Source: Owenia fusiformis
Lineage: Eukaryota; Annelida; Polychaeta; Sabellida; Oweniidae
Reading direction: 5' to 3'
Assembly: GCA_903813345.2 (NCBI GenBank)
Contig: CAIIXF020000004.1
Location: 26,661,985-26,725,984, forward strand
DNA: 64,000 nucleotides
Shown: positions 10,637 through 20,875 of the stretch, piece by piece
How positions within the stretch are numbered: the stretch's first letter is position 1
Layout of the letters: each line of letters starts with the position of its first letter
Program-made: the position numbers and the translations under genes
The notes under the pieces: model-generated
The model's database searches: none
Told to the model about the DNA's origin: nothing
What the model saw: the letters and a program-made list of their open reading frames with translations, nothing else

Positions 10637-13600
10637 ATGGATACAGAGGATCCGAAGTCGATAGAGAGTGGTGATCTCTCTGATACAAATACAGACAAGT
10701 CTAAAGATGTAGAGAAGACTGTCTTTGTAAAGTTAGCTAGAGACGGTGAGATAGATAATCCCATAGCCAAGGATGACACTCTTCAATATACAGGAAGAAA
10801 GGCTACGGAACACATGGCTACAGAACTCCCAGCGATGGAGAGATGGAGGTTGCCAAGTGAGGCAGATCCAGATGAGAGACGTCGTACAGTTGGTGGTGCA
10901 GAAGCAATCTACCCTAGTGATAAGACTGGGATAGAAACCGAGTTTAAGAAAGCTTGGAGTGGACAGACTACTGGTTTTTGGTCAGGCACAGTACATGATG
11001 GTGTTTATAGTCCACAGAGTCAAACATGGGGAGCCAGACCCAAAGGAGATAGATATATGCCTCGCACCTCAACAATGATAACTACACCTGCAGAACTTAA
11101 ACTGGGCATGCAGGAAAGACCAGTAGATAGGGAAATGAAAACCCATATACATGTTATGGAAGATGCCATAAACCAAAATGTGACCACCATAAACATGATG
11201 GAAGGACACATGTCTAACATGGGAAGCCAGGTCAATAACATGGGTGGAGAATTAACCCAGATTAAGGATCAGATAAACAACCTATGTCAGACCTTACAGG
11301 TGGTATTACAAGGTCCAACTTCTCGCTCTGAGCCAGTATTACAGAGTAATGTCCAACCTTCAAGTCCTGTAGTTACATCAGGATTGAATCCAGGGATTAG
11401 GACAGAGTTACAGACGAAGTCAAGTGTAACCCCTCAGAGATTACAGTCTCAAGAGGTTGTTTCTACAATTAACCCACAGCAAAGACTGGTAGGGGGGCGC
11501 ATAGTGGCTAATCGAGAATTGCCTATGAAACCCGATAGAGAGATAACACCCCCAAAGTGGCCACTCAGGCGTCAGAAAAGAATGACTTCTGAAGAAGATT
11601 TTCCGGGGTTGTCAAAGAGACCTGCATTTCAGAGTCCTCCAACAAATAGGCGAATTGTAACTGTAGCTTCAGAAGGTGACTATGGATTCAGGGAGGCAGA
11701 GTTTGCTGCAGTACCGAAGGAAAGGGTATTTATGCCTCAACAGACCCAAAGTCAGCCTTCAGAGGATAGACAAAGATTTATTCATGAAGAACCACAGGAG
11801 GATGCTCAACATATGGAGACTACAAATTATGTGAATGCTGATTCAGAACAACCAGACAAGAGCATGATATCCATGGTTGTGAAGCTAACAGAGACGATGT
11901 TGGCAAAGGATGAACAAACTACGAAGTTGGTAGAGAAGGTGTTAGAGGAGCCTTCTGGGAGGAGAGCTGCTCCTCAAAGCAAGACAAAAATCAAGCCCGA
12001 TACTTACAATGGAACTACACCATGGATTGACTACAAAGCATATTTTGCCATGTGTGTAAGTGCTAATTCATGGAGTGATGAAGAGAAGAAACAGTTTCTT
12101 GCTACTAGCCTTAGGGGTCAAGCGCAACAGCTCATCTATGAGATGGACCCAGGTTATTCATATGATGAATTGGTGTCTGCCTTAGATAAAAGGTTTGGCC
12201 CAGGAGGTAAAGCAGATGTGTACCAAGCAGAGTGGGTGGGCCGAACACGTAAACCCAAGGAAACACTACAGACTCTTGGTCAAGATGTCAGACGGCTGAC
12301 ATCATTAGCATATCCTGAGTTACCTCGGGCTGCTCAAGATCGTTTGGCTAGGGAACGTTTTGCGCAGGCTATCCCTGATGATGAGATTAGGCGATCCATT
12401 CATAATCATAGCGGAGATTGCAGCACTTTAGACAAAGCCATTGAAATTGCCATACGAGAGGAGTCTTATCTTGAGTCTGAAAGGATGCGCAAAGGTTTAA
12501 AACCAAGACATAGAGATGAAAGAGTAAATGCTGTAGAAGAGAAACAGACTCAAAATGAAATGATGCAATTGGTAAAGGCGTTTCAGGAGATGCCTGCTAA
12601 TCTTATGAAGGTGGTGCAAGAGATGCACAAAGAATCTACAGCTAATCTTAAGACAATAATTCAAGAGTTGAAGGACAAAGAAAAATCAAATGAGTCTGGA
12701 GAGAAAAGGCCCGTGTCCAGAGGTGTCAAATGTTATTATTGCGACAAGTTAGGACATTATCAGTCTGATTGTTACAAAAAGCAGAATGACATCAAGAAAG
12801 GCATCATCAAAGATTCGAAAGGAGAATCCACAAATCCTGTCAAGTTTCTAACACATAGAGACTTGGAGATATCCAAAAGTGATAGTAGCGACACTACAAT
12901 ACGCAAGATTATAGCCACTGGTACTGTGTGTGGAACGAAAGTAGAGTTCTTAGTGGATTCTGGAGCCGTCCGAACTATGATTGGCCAGCGAAGTTATATG
13001 CAGATACCAGACAGACAGAAACCCAGATTGTATCCTGCAGATAGGGTATTCATTCAAGCAAGTGGCAGTCCTATAGCAGTCTGTGGAATAATTGATGGAA
13101 TAATTGAATTAGATGGTCAGGAAACACAAACATCCATTGTAGTGGCAGATATTGATCATGATGGAATTTTAGGATCTGATTTCATGACAGTCACTGGTGC
13201 TGTGATAAACTATGGAGCTAAAGAATTGACATTTCCAGCAGGTCAACTTACTGAGGCTATGGCAGCTAATGTGATTGAAGATAAGATGCTGCCTTCTACT
13301 ACTTCTTCAGAGAAGACATCTGCAGATACAGAGACAGAGATTATTCAGCTTGAGGAATCTGAGGAGCCAGAGTTGCCTCCAGCACCATGTCCAACTGATG
13401 AAAGTGACAACAGTGATGATGATTTAACTGAACTCAAACTTGGAGCTCCTGTGTCACAGTCGACACCTGTTGGAGTTAGATCAAGTCCCATTGGTTATTA
13501 TCCAGGTAAATTGGGAGAAGAAGATGGATGGGAACCTGCACCTGATGTACCGTTTTGTCCGGGTTTGATCTGTGTTACACCGACGAGTGTAGTGATACCA

Positions 13601-16600
13601 GAGACTTCCTCTGTGAGTCAGGGAAGTATGTCCCAGGCATCGTCGAGTGACGTGCAGGGTATTCAAGACACTCCAGATTCCCAAGATGTAGAACCTGATT
13701 TGTCCCAATATCAACGCAGTTTGCAAAGTGAAGATTTGTTTTCAAACAAATCAAGTAGCCCAGAGTTAGAGTTGAACAGGGACTCAGCAGAATATGAGGA
13801 AGAGAGCTTCAAGACTTGCAGTTCTGCTTCAGAGTTGCAGGCTCAATGTTCAACAGGACTCACAGTTAATCAAGATGATACTGAGTTACCAAATATAGAA
13901 GAGGCTAGCGGAAGTCAATCAGTCACGGATTGCAGAGTGAAAGAGGATGTTACCATTGAACCTTATACAATGCGCTTAATAGAAGTGGAGATGCAGAAGA
14001 GCATCAATTCGTGTGAGTTGGGAATTATAGAGCCTCTTACTGATTTTGACGTAGCAAATGTAGAAGTTGTGTCCACATTGGTAGAATTAGGCCAGCAACA
14101 ATTGTTTGTGGAAGTGTGGAACCATACTGAATTTGAAGAACATCTACTTGCTGGAATAACCATTGGAGAGTACAGTACCATTGAAACTGGAGTGTACCAT
14201 TTAACAGATGCATCTGAGTTGCCTCAAGATGATGTATGCATGCTACAAGGATCATCTGCTGATGCAAACCTGAAAATACAAACACTACCAGCACATTTAC
14301 AGGAATTATTTGACAGAAGTTGCGAACATCTGACAGATAATCAAAAGGAAAAAGTAAGAATGATGCTATGTCGAAATGCTGACATATTCGCCACAGGAGA
14401 TGCTGATTTAGGACGCACTCACCTAGTTAAACACCACATTGATACTGGTGATTCTGCCCCTATTAAGCAAATGTATCGACCCTTACCGAAAGTTAAACAA
14501 GAGGAGGTGAATAAACAGATTGAGGATATGTTGGAGAGAGGGATAATAGAGAAATCAAAAAGTCCATGGGCATCTCCAATTGTCTTGGTGAAAAAGAAAG
14601 ACAATTCATGGAGGTTTTGTGTAGATTACAGGCGCCTCAACTCTGTCACCAAGAAAGATGCATTCCCTATACCACGAATAGAGGAGACCCTCAACATGAT
14701 GAATGGATCAACTTACTTCTCTTGCTTGGATATGGCAAGCGGATACTGGCAATGTGAATTAGATGAGAACGCGAAAGAGAAGTCTGCATTTGTCGTGAGA
14801 GGTGGCTTATACCAATGGGTTGTCATGCCTTTTGGGTTGGCGAATGCCCCTTCTACATTTTCGAGATTAATGGAGCAAGTGTTACATGGACTCAGCTCAC
14901 AGTCATCGCTCGTCTACTTGGATGACGTCATAACGTTTTCACCAACGTTTGATGGCTGTATGGATCGATTACAAGAAGTATTCGACAGATTCAGAGCTGC
15001 AGGACTTCGTCTCAAACCGAGGAAGTGTTCCTTGTTCCAGAGAGAAGTTGATTATTTGGGACATGTGGTGTCGGAGAATGGGATCGCTCCAAATCCAAAG
15101 AAAGTTCAGCAGATGGCTGAGTACCCAACACCAAAGAACGTCAAGGAAGTTAGGCAATTTTTGGGTGGTGCATCATACTATAGGCGCCATGTGCAAGACT
15201 TTGCAAAAATTGCTGGTCCCTTACATGCTTTGACGAAGAAAAACCAAAGAGTTTATTGGGATGGGGATTGCCAAGTAGCATTTGACATGCTGAAGCAGAA
15301 GCTTATCACAGCTCCTATATTGGCGTATCCCAGAGATGACTGCCCATATATTCTAGATACAGATGCCAGTAACGAGTCTATTGGTGCTGTCCTATCTCAA
15401 CTTCAAGATGGAGAAGAAAGAGTGATATATTATGCCAGCAAGCGGCTCAGTAAACAAGAGAAGAACTATTGTGTTACCAGGAGGGAGTTGCTGGCTGCAG
15501 TGAACTATGTGCGCTACTTTCGACAATACCTATATGGAGTCCACTTTAAACTCCGAACGGATCATAGTTCGCTGAGATGGTTAATCAACTTTAAGGATCC
15601 TGAGGGACAACTGGCTAGATGGTTGCAGGTGATTCAAGAGTACAATTTTGAACTCGAGTTTCGACCTGGCAACAAACACCAGAATGCGGATGTGATGTCC
15701 AGGATTCCCTGCCGACAGTGTGACCACTGTGAAATACCAGAGGAGACTACCATGTATTGTGTAGAAGATATAGCAACAGTGGCTATACATCCAGAGTGGA
15801 CTTTAGAGAAGATAGCAGAGGCTCAAGCAGAAGATGCAGATATCGGGCCAATATTGAAAGCAAAACTTAAGTCTGAAGCGAGACCATCTTGGGATGAAAT
15901 AAGCTATAACAGTGCGGCTATCAAGAACTATTGGAACCAGTGGGATCGCATTGTGCTTAATAAGGGAGTTTTATGCAGAAGTTGGGAAGATGATGAAGGA
16001 CATACTGCATCACTTCAGATATTGGCACCAGCAGTTCTTAGGCCAATAGTGTTAGAGATGAGCCACAGTAACAAAGTTGCTGGACACTTTGGCATTAAGA
16101 AGACATTCATGAGGAGTCGACAGCGGTTCTATTGGCATGAACAACGTAATGATGTACGAGCTGTTGTGCGAACTTGCAAGATTTGTGGTGCAAGGAAGAA
16201 GCCCATGAAACCATACCGTGCCCCTATGAAGACACATGGAGTTGGTAATCCCATGGAAAGGATAGCCATAGATATCCTTGGGCCTTTTCCGGAAACTCCT
16301 CGGGGAAACAAAGTTATACTTGTATGTGGGGACTATTTCTCCAAGTGGATGGAGGCTTTTGCTTTACCCAATCAAGAGGCCCGTACTGTTGCTGACAAGA
16401 TAGTGGCTGAAGTTGTATGTCGACTAGGAATGCCTGCAACCCTACATTCCGATCAGGGACGTAACTTTGAAGGGAAAGTCTTTCAAGAGATGTGCAACTT
16501 GCTGGGTATAGAAAAGACGAGGACAACACCATTCCATCCCCAGTCAGATGGGATGATAGAGCGCTACAACCGGACGTTGTTAGATTCGTTGGCTAAGCTC

Positions 16601-17860
16601 CTTCAGCCAGAACCCCACCAGACAGACTGGGATTTGCAAATTCCGTTTGCATTAATGGCCTACAGAACGGCAGTAAATGAATCCACAGGCGAGACACCAG
16701 CTATGTTGATGCTCGGTAGAGAGCTGAAACTTCCTCTGGAGACATTAATTGAAGTCCCACCAATGGATACTGAGGAAAGTGACTATGTCACTGATTTAAG
16801 AGAGAAACTTAGTGAAGCCCATGATCGTGCACGAGCGAAACTTAAACTCAGTGCAGAAAGACAGAAGGTGGCGTATGATCGGAAGTTGGCTGGACATTCC
16901 TACAGTGAAGGAGATGCTGTCTGGTATTTGGACAATACCAAAAGGAAAGGAGTGTCGCCAAAATTGGAGAGTAAATGGAAGGGTCCTTTCCAAATCATCA
17001 AGAAGATCTCTGATGTCACCTATCGAATACAGATTAAGGGCAAGAAACCAAGAGTTATTCACTTTAATATGCTCAAGCCATATGAAGCTGAGTTGCCAGA
17101 TGATTGGCGTATACCAAAGTCACAGCCAGAGATAGTTATGGAACCTCTTACAGATGACCCCGTGCAGGAGTTAATTACTGACAAGGTTCCCTGTTCTACT
17201 AAGCATAACTCTATGACTGTGAAATGGAAGGATCAGGAAGAAAAACCTGAAGTAGAGCCTGAAAGAGACTCTCAACCTATTCTTCCAGATGAAACTCCAG
17301 ACTCCAAGAAAACTGTCAAGACATCACCCAAGAAGGAAGTGGATAACAAACCTTCCAGGAGGGAACGCAAACGTCCCAGACACTTGGATGATTTTGTGGC
17401 TGAGGTTTCTGAACATTATGATGTAAACAACCAGCCTGGAACTAGCAGAGATAGCTACCAGTCAAGGCTGTATTCAAGATTCGGGCATGGAAGTGGAATT
17501 CATCCTGAGGAAGACTGTTCTTATGGACATTACAGATCTGGTCATGATAGATCAAAGTCAGCTGAGTACAGACATGATTGGAGACCAGATAAATACCGTT
17601 ACCAACTTAACCAAACCAGGGCACCAGAATACCGAGATGATAGAGATAGATCAGTTTATTGTGCTTCTAGACCTTCCCGATTGAGACACAGAGCAACAAA
17701 TGAGCTTAACAGGTCAAACCGTACTCGTGAAGCAGACCTTTTGGACAGTTTTCCACGTCACAGAAGGCTTAGCAGGGATCGTGATTGGAGATCCAGATCT
17801 CATGACAGTAGATGGAAGTCCAGGTCTCAATCATCCAGGAAGCGCTACAAGAGAGAGTAA
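10637..17860 (+). CDS. Gag-Pol polyprotein of the Ty3-type retrotransposon
   Basis: One uninterrupted frame of 2407 codons from ATG in context AAAGATGG; no frameshift or stop separates gag and pol. Residues about 450-620 look like a retrotransposon capsid domain; a CCHC zinc knuckle (CX2CX4HX4C) begins near residue 699; the aspartic protease motif DSG is at about 774. A long acidic Ser/Glu-rich linker (about 880-1200) separates protease from reverse transcriptase, whose YLDD catalytic motif is near 1427. RNase H starts near 1570 (DTDAS). Integrase has an HHCC zinc domain (about 1809-1855) and a D,D-35-E core at about 1879, 1939 and 1975, then a GPY/F-type module (KWKGPF, about 2115). The final 250 or so residues are charged and end in Arg/Ser and Arg/Asp repeats. 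All catalytic residues are present, so the protein is probably functional. Confidence 0.95.
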   Translation: MDTEDPKSIESGDLSDTNTDKSKDVEKTVFVKLARDGEIDNPIAKDDTLQYTGRKATEHMATELPAMERWRLPSEADPDERRRTVGGAEAIYPSDKTGIETEFKKAWSGQTTGFWSGTVHDGVYSPQSQTWGARPKGDRYMPRTSTMITTPAELKLGMQERPVDREMKTHIHVMEDAINQNVTTINMMEGHMSNMGSQVNNMGGELTQIKDQINNLCQTLQVVLQGPTSRSEPVLQSNVQPSSPVVTSGLNPGIRTELQTKSSVTPQRLQSQEVVSTINPQQRLVGGRIVANRELPMKPDREITPPKWPLRRQKRMTSEEDFPGLSKRPAFQSPPTNRRIVTVASEGDYGFREAEFAAVPKERVFMPQQTQSQPSEDRQRFIHEEPQEDAQHMETTNYVNADSEQPDKSMISMVVKLTETMLAKDEQTTKLVEKVLEEPSGRRAAPQSKTKIKPDTYNGTTPWIDYKAYFAMCVSANSWSDEEKKQFLATSLRGQAQQLIYEMDPGYSYDELVSALDKRFGPGGKADVYQAEWVGRTRKPKETLQTLGQDVRRLTSLAYPELPRAAQDRLARERFAQAIPDDEIRRSIHNHSGDCSTLDKAIEIAIREESYLESERMRKGLKPRHRDERVNAVEEKQTQNEMMQLVKAFQEMPANLMKVVQEMHKESTANLKTIIQELKDKEKSNESGEKRPVSRGVKCYYCDKLGHYQSDCYKKQNDIKKGIIKDSKGESTNPVKFLTHRDLEISKSDSSDTTIRKIIATGTVCGTKVEFLVDSGAVRTMIGQRSYMQIPDRQKPRLYPADRVFIQASGSPIAVCGIIDGIIELDGQETQTSIVVADIDHDGILGSDFMTVTGAVINYGAKELTFPAGQLTEAMAANVIEDKMLPSTTSSEKTSADTETEIIQLEESEEPELPPAPCPTDESDNSDDDLTELKLGAPVSQSTPVGVRSSPIGYYPGKLGEEDGWEPAPDVPFCPGLICVTPTSVVIPETSSVSQGSMSQASSSDVQGIQDTPDSQDVEPDLSQYQRSLQSEDLFSNKSSSPELELNRDSAEYEEESFKTCSSASELQAQCSTGLTVNQDDTELPNIEEASGSQSVTDCRVKEDVTIEPYTMRLIEVEMQKSINSCELGIIEPLTDFDVANVEVVSTLVELGQQQLFVEVWNHTEFEEHLLAGITIGEYSTIETGVYHLTDASELPQDDVCMLQGSSADANLKIQTLPAHLQELFDRSCEHLTDNQKEKVRMMLCRNADIFATGDADLGRTHLVKHHIDTGDSAPIKQMYRPLPKVKQEEVNKQIEDMLERGIIEKSKSPWASPIVLVKKKDNSWRFCVDYRRLNSVTKKDAFPIPRIEETLNMMNGSTYFSCLDMASGYWQCELDENAKEKSAFVVRGGLYQWVVMPFGLANAPSTFSRLMEQVLHGLSSQSSLVYLDDVITFSPTFDGCMDRLQEVFDRFRAAGLRLKPRKCSLFQREVDYLGHVVSENGIAPNPKKVQQMAEYPTPKNVKEVRQFLGGASYYRRHVQDFAKIAGPLHALTKKNQRVYWDGDCQVAFDMLKQKLITAPILAYPRDDCPYILDTDASNESIGAVLSQLQDGEERVIYYASKRLSKQEKNYCVTRRELLAAVNYVRYFRQYLYGVHFKLRTDHSSLRWLINFKDPEGQLARWLQVIQEYNFELEFRPGNKHQNADVMSRIPCRQCDHCEIPEETTMYCVEDIATVAIHPEWTLEKIAEAQAEDADIGPILKAKLKSEARPSWDEISYNSAAIKNYWNQWDRIVLNKGVLCRSWEDDEGHTASLQILAPAVLRPIVLEMSHSNKVAGHFGIKKTFMRSRQRFYWHEQRNDVRAVVRTCKICGARKKPMKPYRAPMKTHGVGNPMERIAIDILGPFPETPRGNKVILVCGDYFSKWMEAFALPNQEARTVADKIVAEVVCRLGMPATLHSDQGRNFEGKVFQEMCNLLGIEKTRTTPFHPQSDGMIERYNRTLLDSLAKLLQPEPHQTDWDLQIPFALMAYRTAVNESTGETPAMLMLGRELKLPLETLIEVPPMDTEESDYVTDLREKLSEAHDRARAKLKLSAERQKVAYDRKLAGHSYSEGDAVWYLDNTKRKGVSPKLESKWKGPFQIIKKISDVTYRIQIKGKKPRVIHFNMLKPYEAELPDDWRIPKSQPEIVMEPLTDDPVQELITDKVPCSTKHNSMTVKWKDQEEKPEVEPERDSQPILPDETPDSKKTVKTSPKKEVDNKPSRRERKRPRHLDDFVAEVSEHYDVNNQPGTSRDSYQSRLYSRFGHGSGIHPEEDCSYGHYRSGHDRSKSAEYRHDWRPDKYRYQLNQTRAPEYRDDRDRSVYCASRPSRLRHRATNELNRSNRTREADLLDSFPRHRRLSRDRDWRSRSHDSRWKSRSQSSRKRYKRE

Positions 17861-18121
17861 ATTCACATAAGTATAATTTTAAATATGTGAAGTGAAACAT
17901 AGTTAGGTGTTAACTTGTTAGATATCTAGATAACTTTAGATAGTTAGATATTCAAGTAATTAGAAACTTGAACATTGTATTGATAGTTAGTTAACCCCGG
18001 GGTTGAACATATTTGATATGTTAAACATTTTTGGCAAGTTAGTTATTTTGTAAGTTTTTATAGTTAGTTAGAAGGTACATTTATGTCTTAGTTTGGTACG
18101 AGGACGTACCAATATCTTGGT

Positions 18122-18130
18122 AGGGGGGAG
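18122..18130 (+). promoter_or_regulatory. Polypurine tract
   Basis: AGGGGGGAG directly precedes the 3-prime LTR and is the expected primer for plus-strand synthesis. About 260 bp of AT-rich untranslated sequence separates it from the gag-pol stop. Confidence 0.85.
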
Positions 18131-20871
18131 TGTAACGGATTTTTAAATGTAAAATTTTGGATTTTTAATTAAGTGCTGTGTTTTTGTATATAAGGCAATT
18201 ATTACACTTGGAAAGTAATTTCCTATTGAGATTATTAAGATTTATAACTGTTGTATCATTTGCAGCACTTAAATTGTACTTACAGAGGTGAAATAGTTCG
18301 CATATTTTATTTATTTAATCAAGATTTTGTTTAGGTTGATCGGGTAGTCTTATCTGACAGTCTAATTTGTAGTTGATCGGTAGTCTTACCTGACAACTTT
18401 ATTATTTTACTTCCTGCTTTTGATTCGATTGAATCGAAGGAAAATTAGACTAGATAGTGGTTAATTACTGTTGTATTTCTTGAGTCAATATTATAATCTT
18501 GCTGTATGATCAATATTGAAGCGAAATATGGCGTAAGTAAGCTGTAATTCACAGTTGAAATCTTGTACGAAAATCGATGACGTCATCGGGCCTATATAAG
18601 TATCTCGCTGTTGAAGGCTCGTCAGTGCGATGCCAGATGTTGTCGAGGAAGGACCTCCAGAGCGGAATTTCGGGAAACAGCTAAAATTTTCTAAGTTTTA
18701 TAGAACTTAGTTGATTTTGTGATCTTGAAGCTATACGTTTGCAGTATACACATGAAGATAGAAGCTGTACCTTAGTAGAATACATCTGATGAGCCAAGCT
18801 ATACGTTTGCAGTATACAAGGGCAGATTGAGGAAACTAAGTGTGAGAAACTTAGTTTATTTTGGAACTTGGATTTTTGGAAAACTTTGGTGTAGCTAAGT
18901 GTGTGAGACTTAGTTTATTTACCGCACTGGAAGTAAGGGAGATCTACAAGACTGGACAAAACTTCAACAGGGTGAAGCTATCCCCAGCGCAAAGCATTAG
19001 ACGTATTGTCCAGCCTTCATAGACTGAGAGGAAATGCTGACATAACTTGTGTTTGAGAAACAAGCTATTTTGATCATCAAGGAACTTAGACGATTTACAA
19101 CATTATTGGACTTAGTCAGTATTTGGTGAAACATTATTTTGGACTTTGTTATTTTTGGAGATAGAAATATTTAACTTAGAATATTTTAACATCAGTATAA
19201 CTTAGTATGAAATTAACTTAGTCAATATTTGGTGAAATATTATTTTGGACTTTGTTGTTTTTGGAAAGAGAAATATTGAACTTAGAATATTTTAATATCA
19301 GTAGCACTTAACATTAAATGAACTTAGTCATTTTAGAGGTCAAATATTTTCACATGTTATATTTTTGCATATGTCGTTGTGTGCATGCTATATTTGTAGG
19401 TAGCCTTATTATTTAATTGTGAAGGAAGTAGGCTACATGGACTTAGCAGTTGATGCCGTGTTTTAGATGTCCTTGGACTTGGTAGTTTGAAGATTGTGAT
19501 AGTTTTGACTTATACATCTACAGAGAAGAGGTTCTGGGACTTAGCAGTTTGTTTAACGAGATATTTTGACTTTGATGATTTTGTGTCATTGAAGTTAGAA
19601 TATACATCTACAGAGAGGACGTTCCAGGACTTGGCAGATTATCAAGCGAGATATTTTGACTTTGATGATCTTGTGTCATTGAAGTTAGAATATACATCTA
19701 CATTGAGGAGGATCCTGGTGATAGCCGTTCACAGAGCTGATAGTTTAACTTGGATTATTTCACATAATCAAAGTTGAACTATACTACAACACATTGAGGA
19801 GGATCCAGGAGATAGTTGTTTCCAGACTTGATAGTTTGACTTAGATTATTTCATATAATCAAAGTTGAATTATACTACAACTGAGAGGAGGATCCAGGAT
19901 TACAGAGCCAATAGTTTGACTTAGATTATTTCACATAATCAAAGTTGAATTATACTACAACACAGAGAGAAGGATCCAGGAGATAACCATTTACAGAGTT
20001 GATAGTTTGACTTAGATTATTTCACATAATCAAAGTTGAATTATACTACAACACATTGAGGAGGATCCAGGACTTAGGAGTTTACACAACTGATAGTTTG
20101 ACTTAGATTATTTCACATAATCAAAGTTGAATTATAATACAACACAGTGAAGAGGATCCAGGAGATAGCCGTTTACAGAGCCGATAGTTGACTTGATGAT
20201 TTCACATTATCAAAGCTGAATTATACTATAATACAGTGAGGAGGATCCAGGAGATAGTCGTTTACGGAGCAATAGTTTGACTTAGGATCCAAGAGATAGA
20301 AATTTACCGAGCTGATAGTTGACTTAGACGATTTCACATCATCAAACTTGAATCATATTACACTACATAGAAGAGGATCCAGGAGATTACTATTTCAGGT
20401 TCAAGTGACAAGTACAATACAAGACGTACAAGTATTACAACATATATGAACTTTTAATATTGGAGATACAACAGTGATATATTGATCATCAGCTTCAATT
20501 TATATGGACTCTGGATATTGTGTTCTTAGTGATTATTATTAGCTTATACGGACTCTAGATATTGCTTTATTAGTGATAAATATTAGCTTATATGGACTTT
20601 TGAGTTGTGAGTTTTGAGAGAGATAATAATATCGTAGCATTTTAACCTTCATACTTGACATTTAATGTACATCTTTATTTGGGCTTATAAACGCCACAAT
20701 ATACTGTTTTATATTTATATTTAATTGTATATGTCTGTTTAATTCTTTAGGGACAATCGCACATTTAACGTGTGCCGTGTAACTCACCAAGTAAACACCG
20801 TTTACTAAACAGTGGGCCTATTATAAGCTACGCTACCACGTATATCCACAAAAATAGGCCAAACTGTTACA
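18131..20871 (+). repeat. 3-prime LTR, 2741 bp
   Basis: Nearly identical to the 5-prime LTR: one extra T in the tandem array and C-to-T at 20828 are the only differences I found by eye. It carries the same CRE/TATA/initiator block (18578-18626) and could promote transcription outward into flanking DNA. Confidence 0.95.
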
Positions 20872-20875
20872 ATAC
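20872..20875. repeat. Target-site duplication, right copy
   Basis: ATAC directly after the 3-prime LTR, matching 7822-7825. Confidence 0.85.

Larger units (their letters stand above)
7826..20871 (+). mobile_element. Intact Ty3-type (Gypsy) LTR retrotransposon, 13.0 kb
   Basis: Two LTRs of 2740 and 2741 bp bound an internal region with primer site, one long gag-pol frame and polypurine tract. The LTRs start TGTAAC and end GTTACA. A 4-bp target duplication ATAC is at 7822-7825 and 20872-20875. By eye the LTRs differ by one base insertion (near 9788 versus 20097) and one substitution (10522 versus 20828), so insertion is very recent. Domain order protease, reverse transcriptase, RNase H, integrase is that of Ty3/Gypsy elements. 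No envelope gene is present. The element is unusually large because of its long LTRs, long linker regions and the C-terminal extension of Pol. Confidence 0.95.

Noticed and set aside
14037-16532. Minus-strand frames of 60-90 codons under the pol region
   Set aside because: They are shadows of the gag-pol coding frame.
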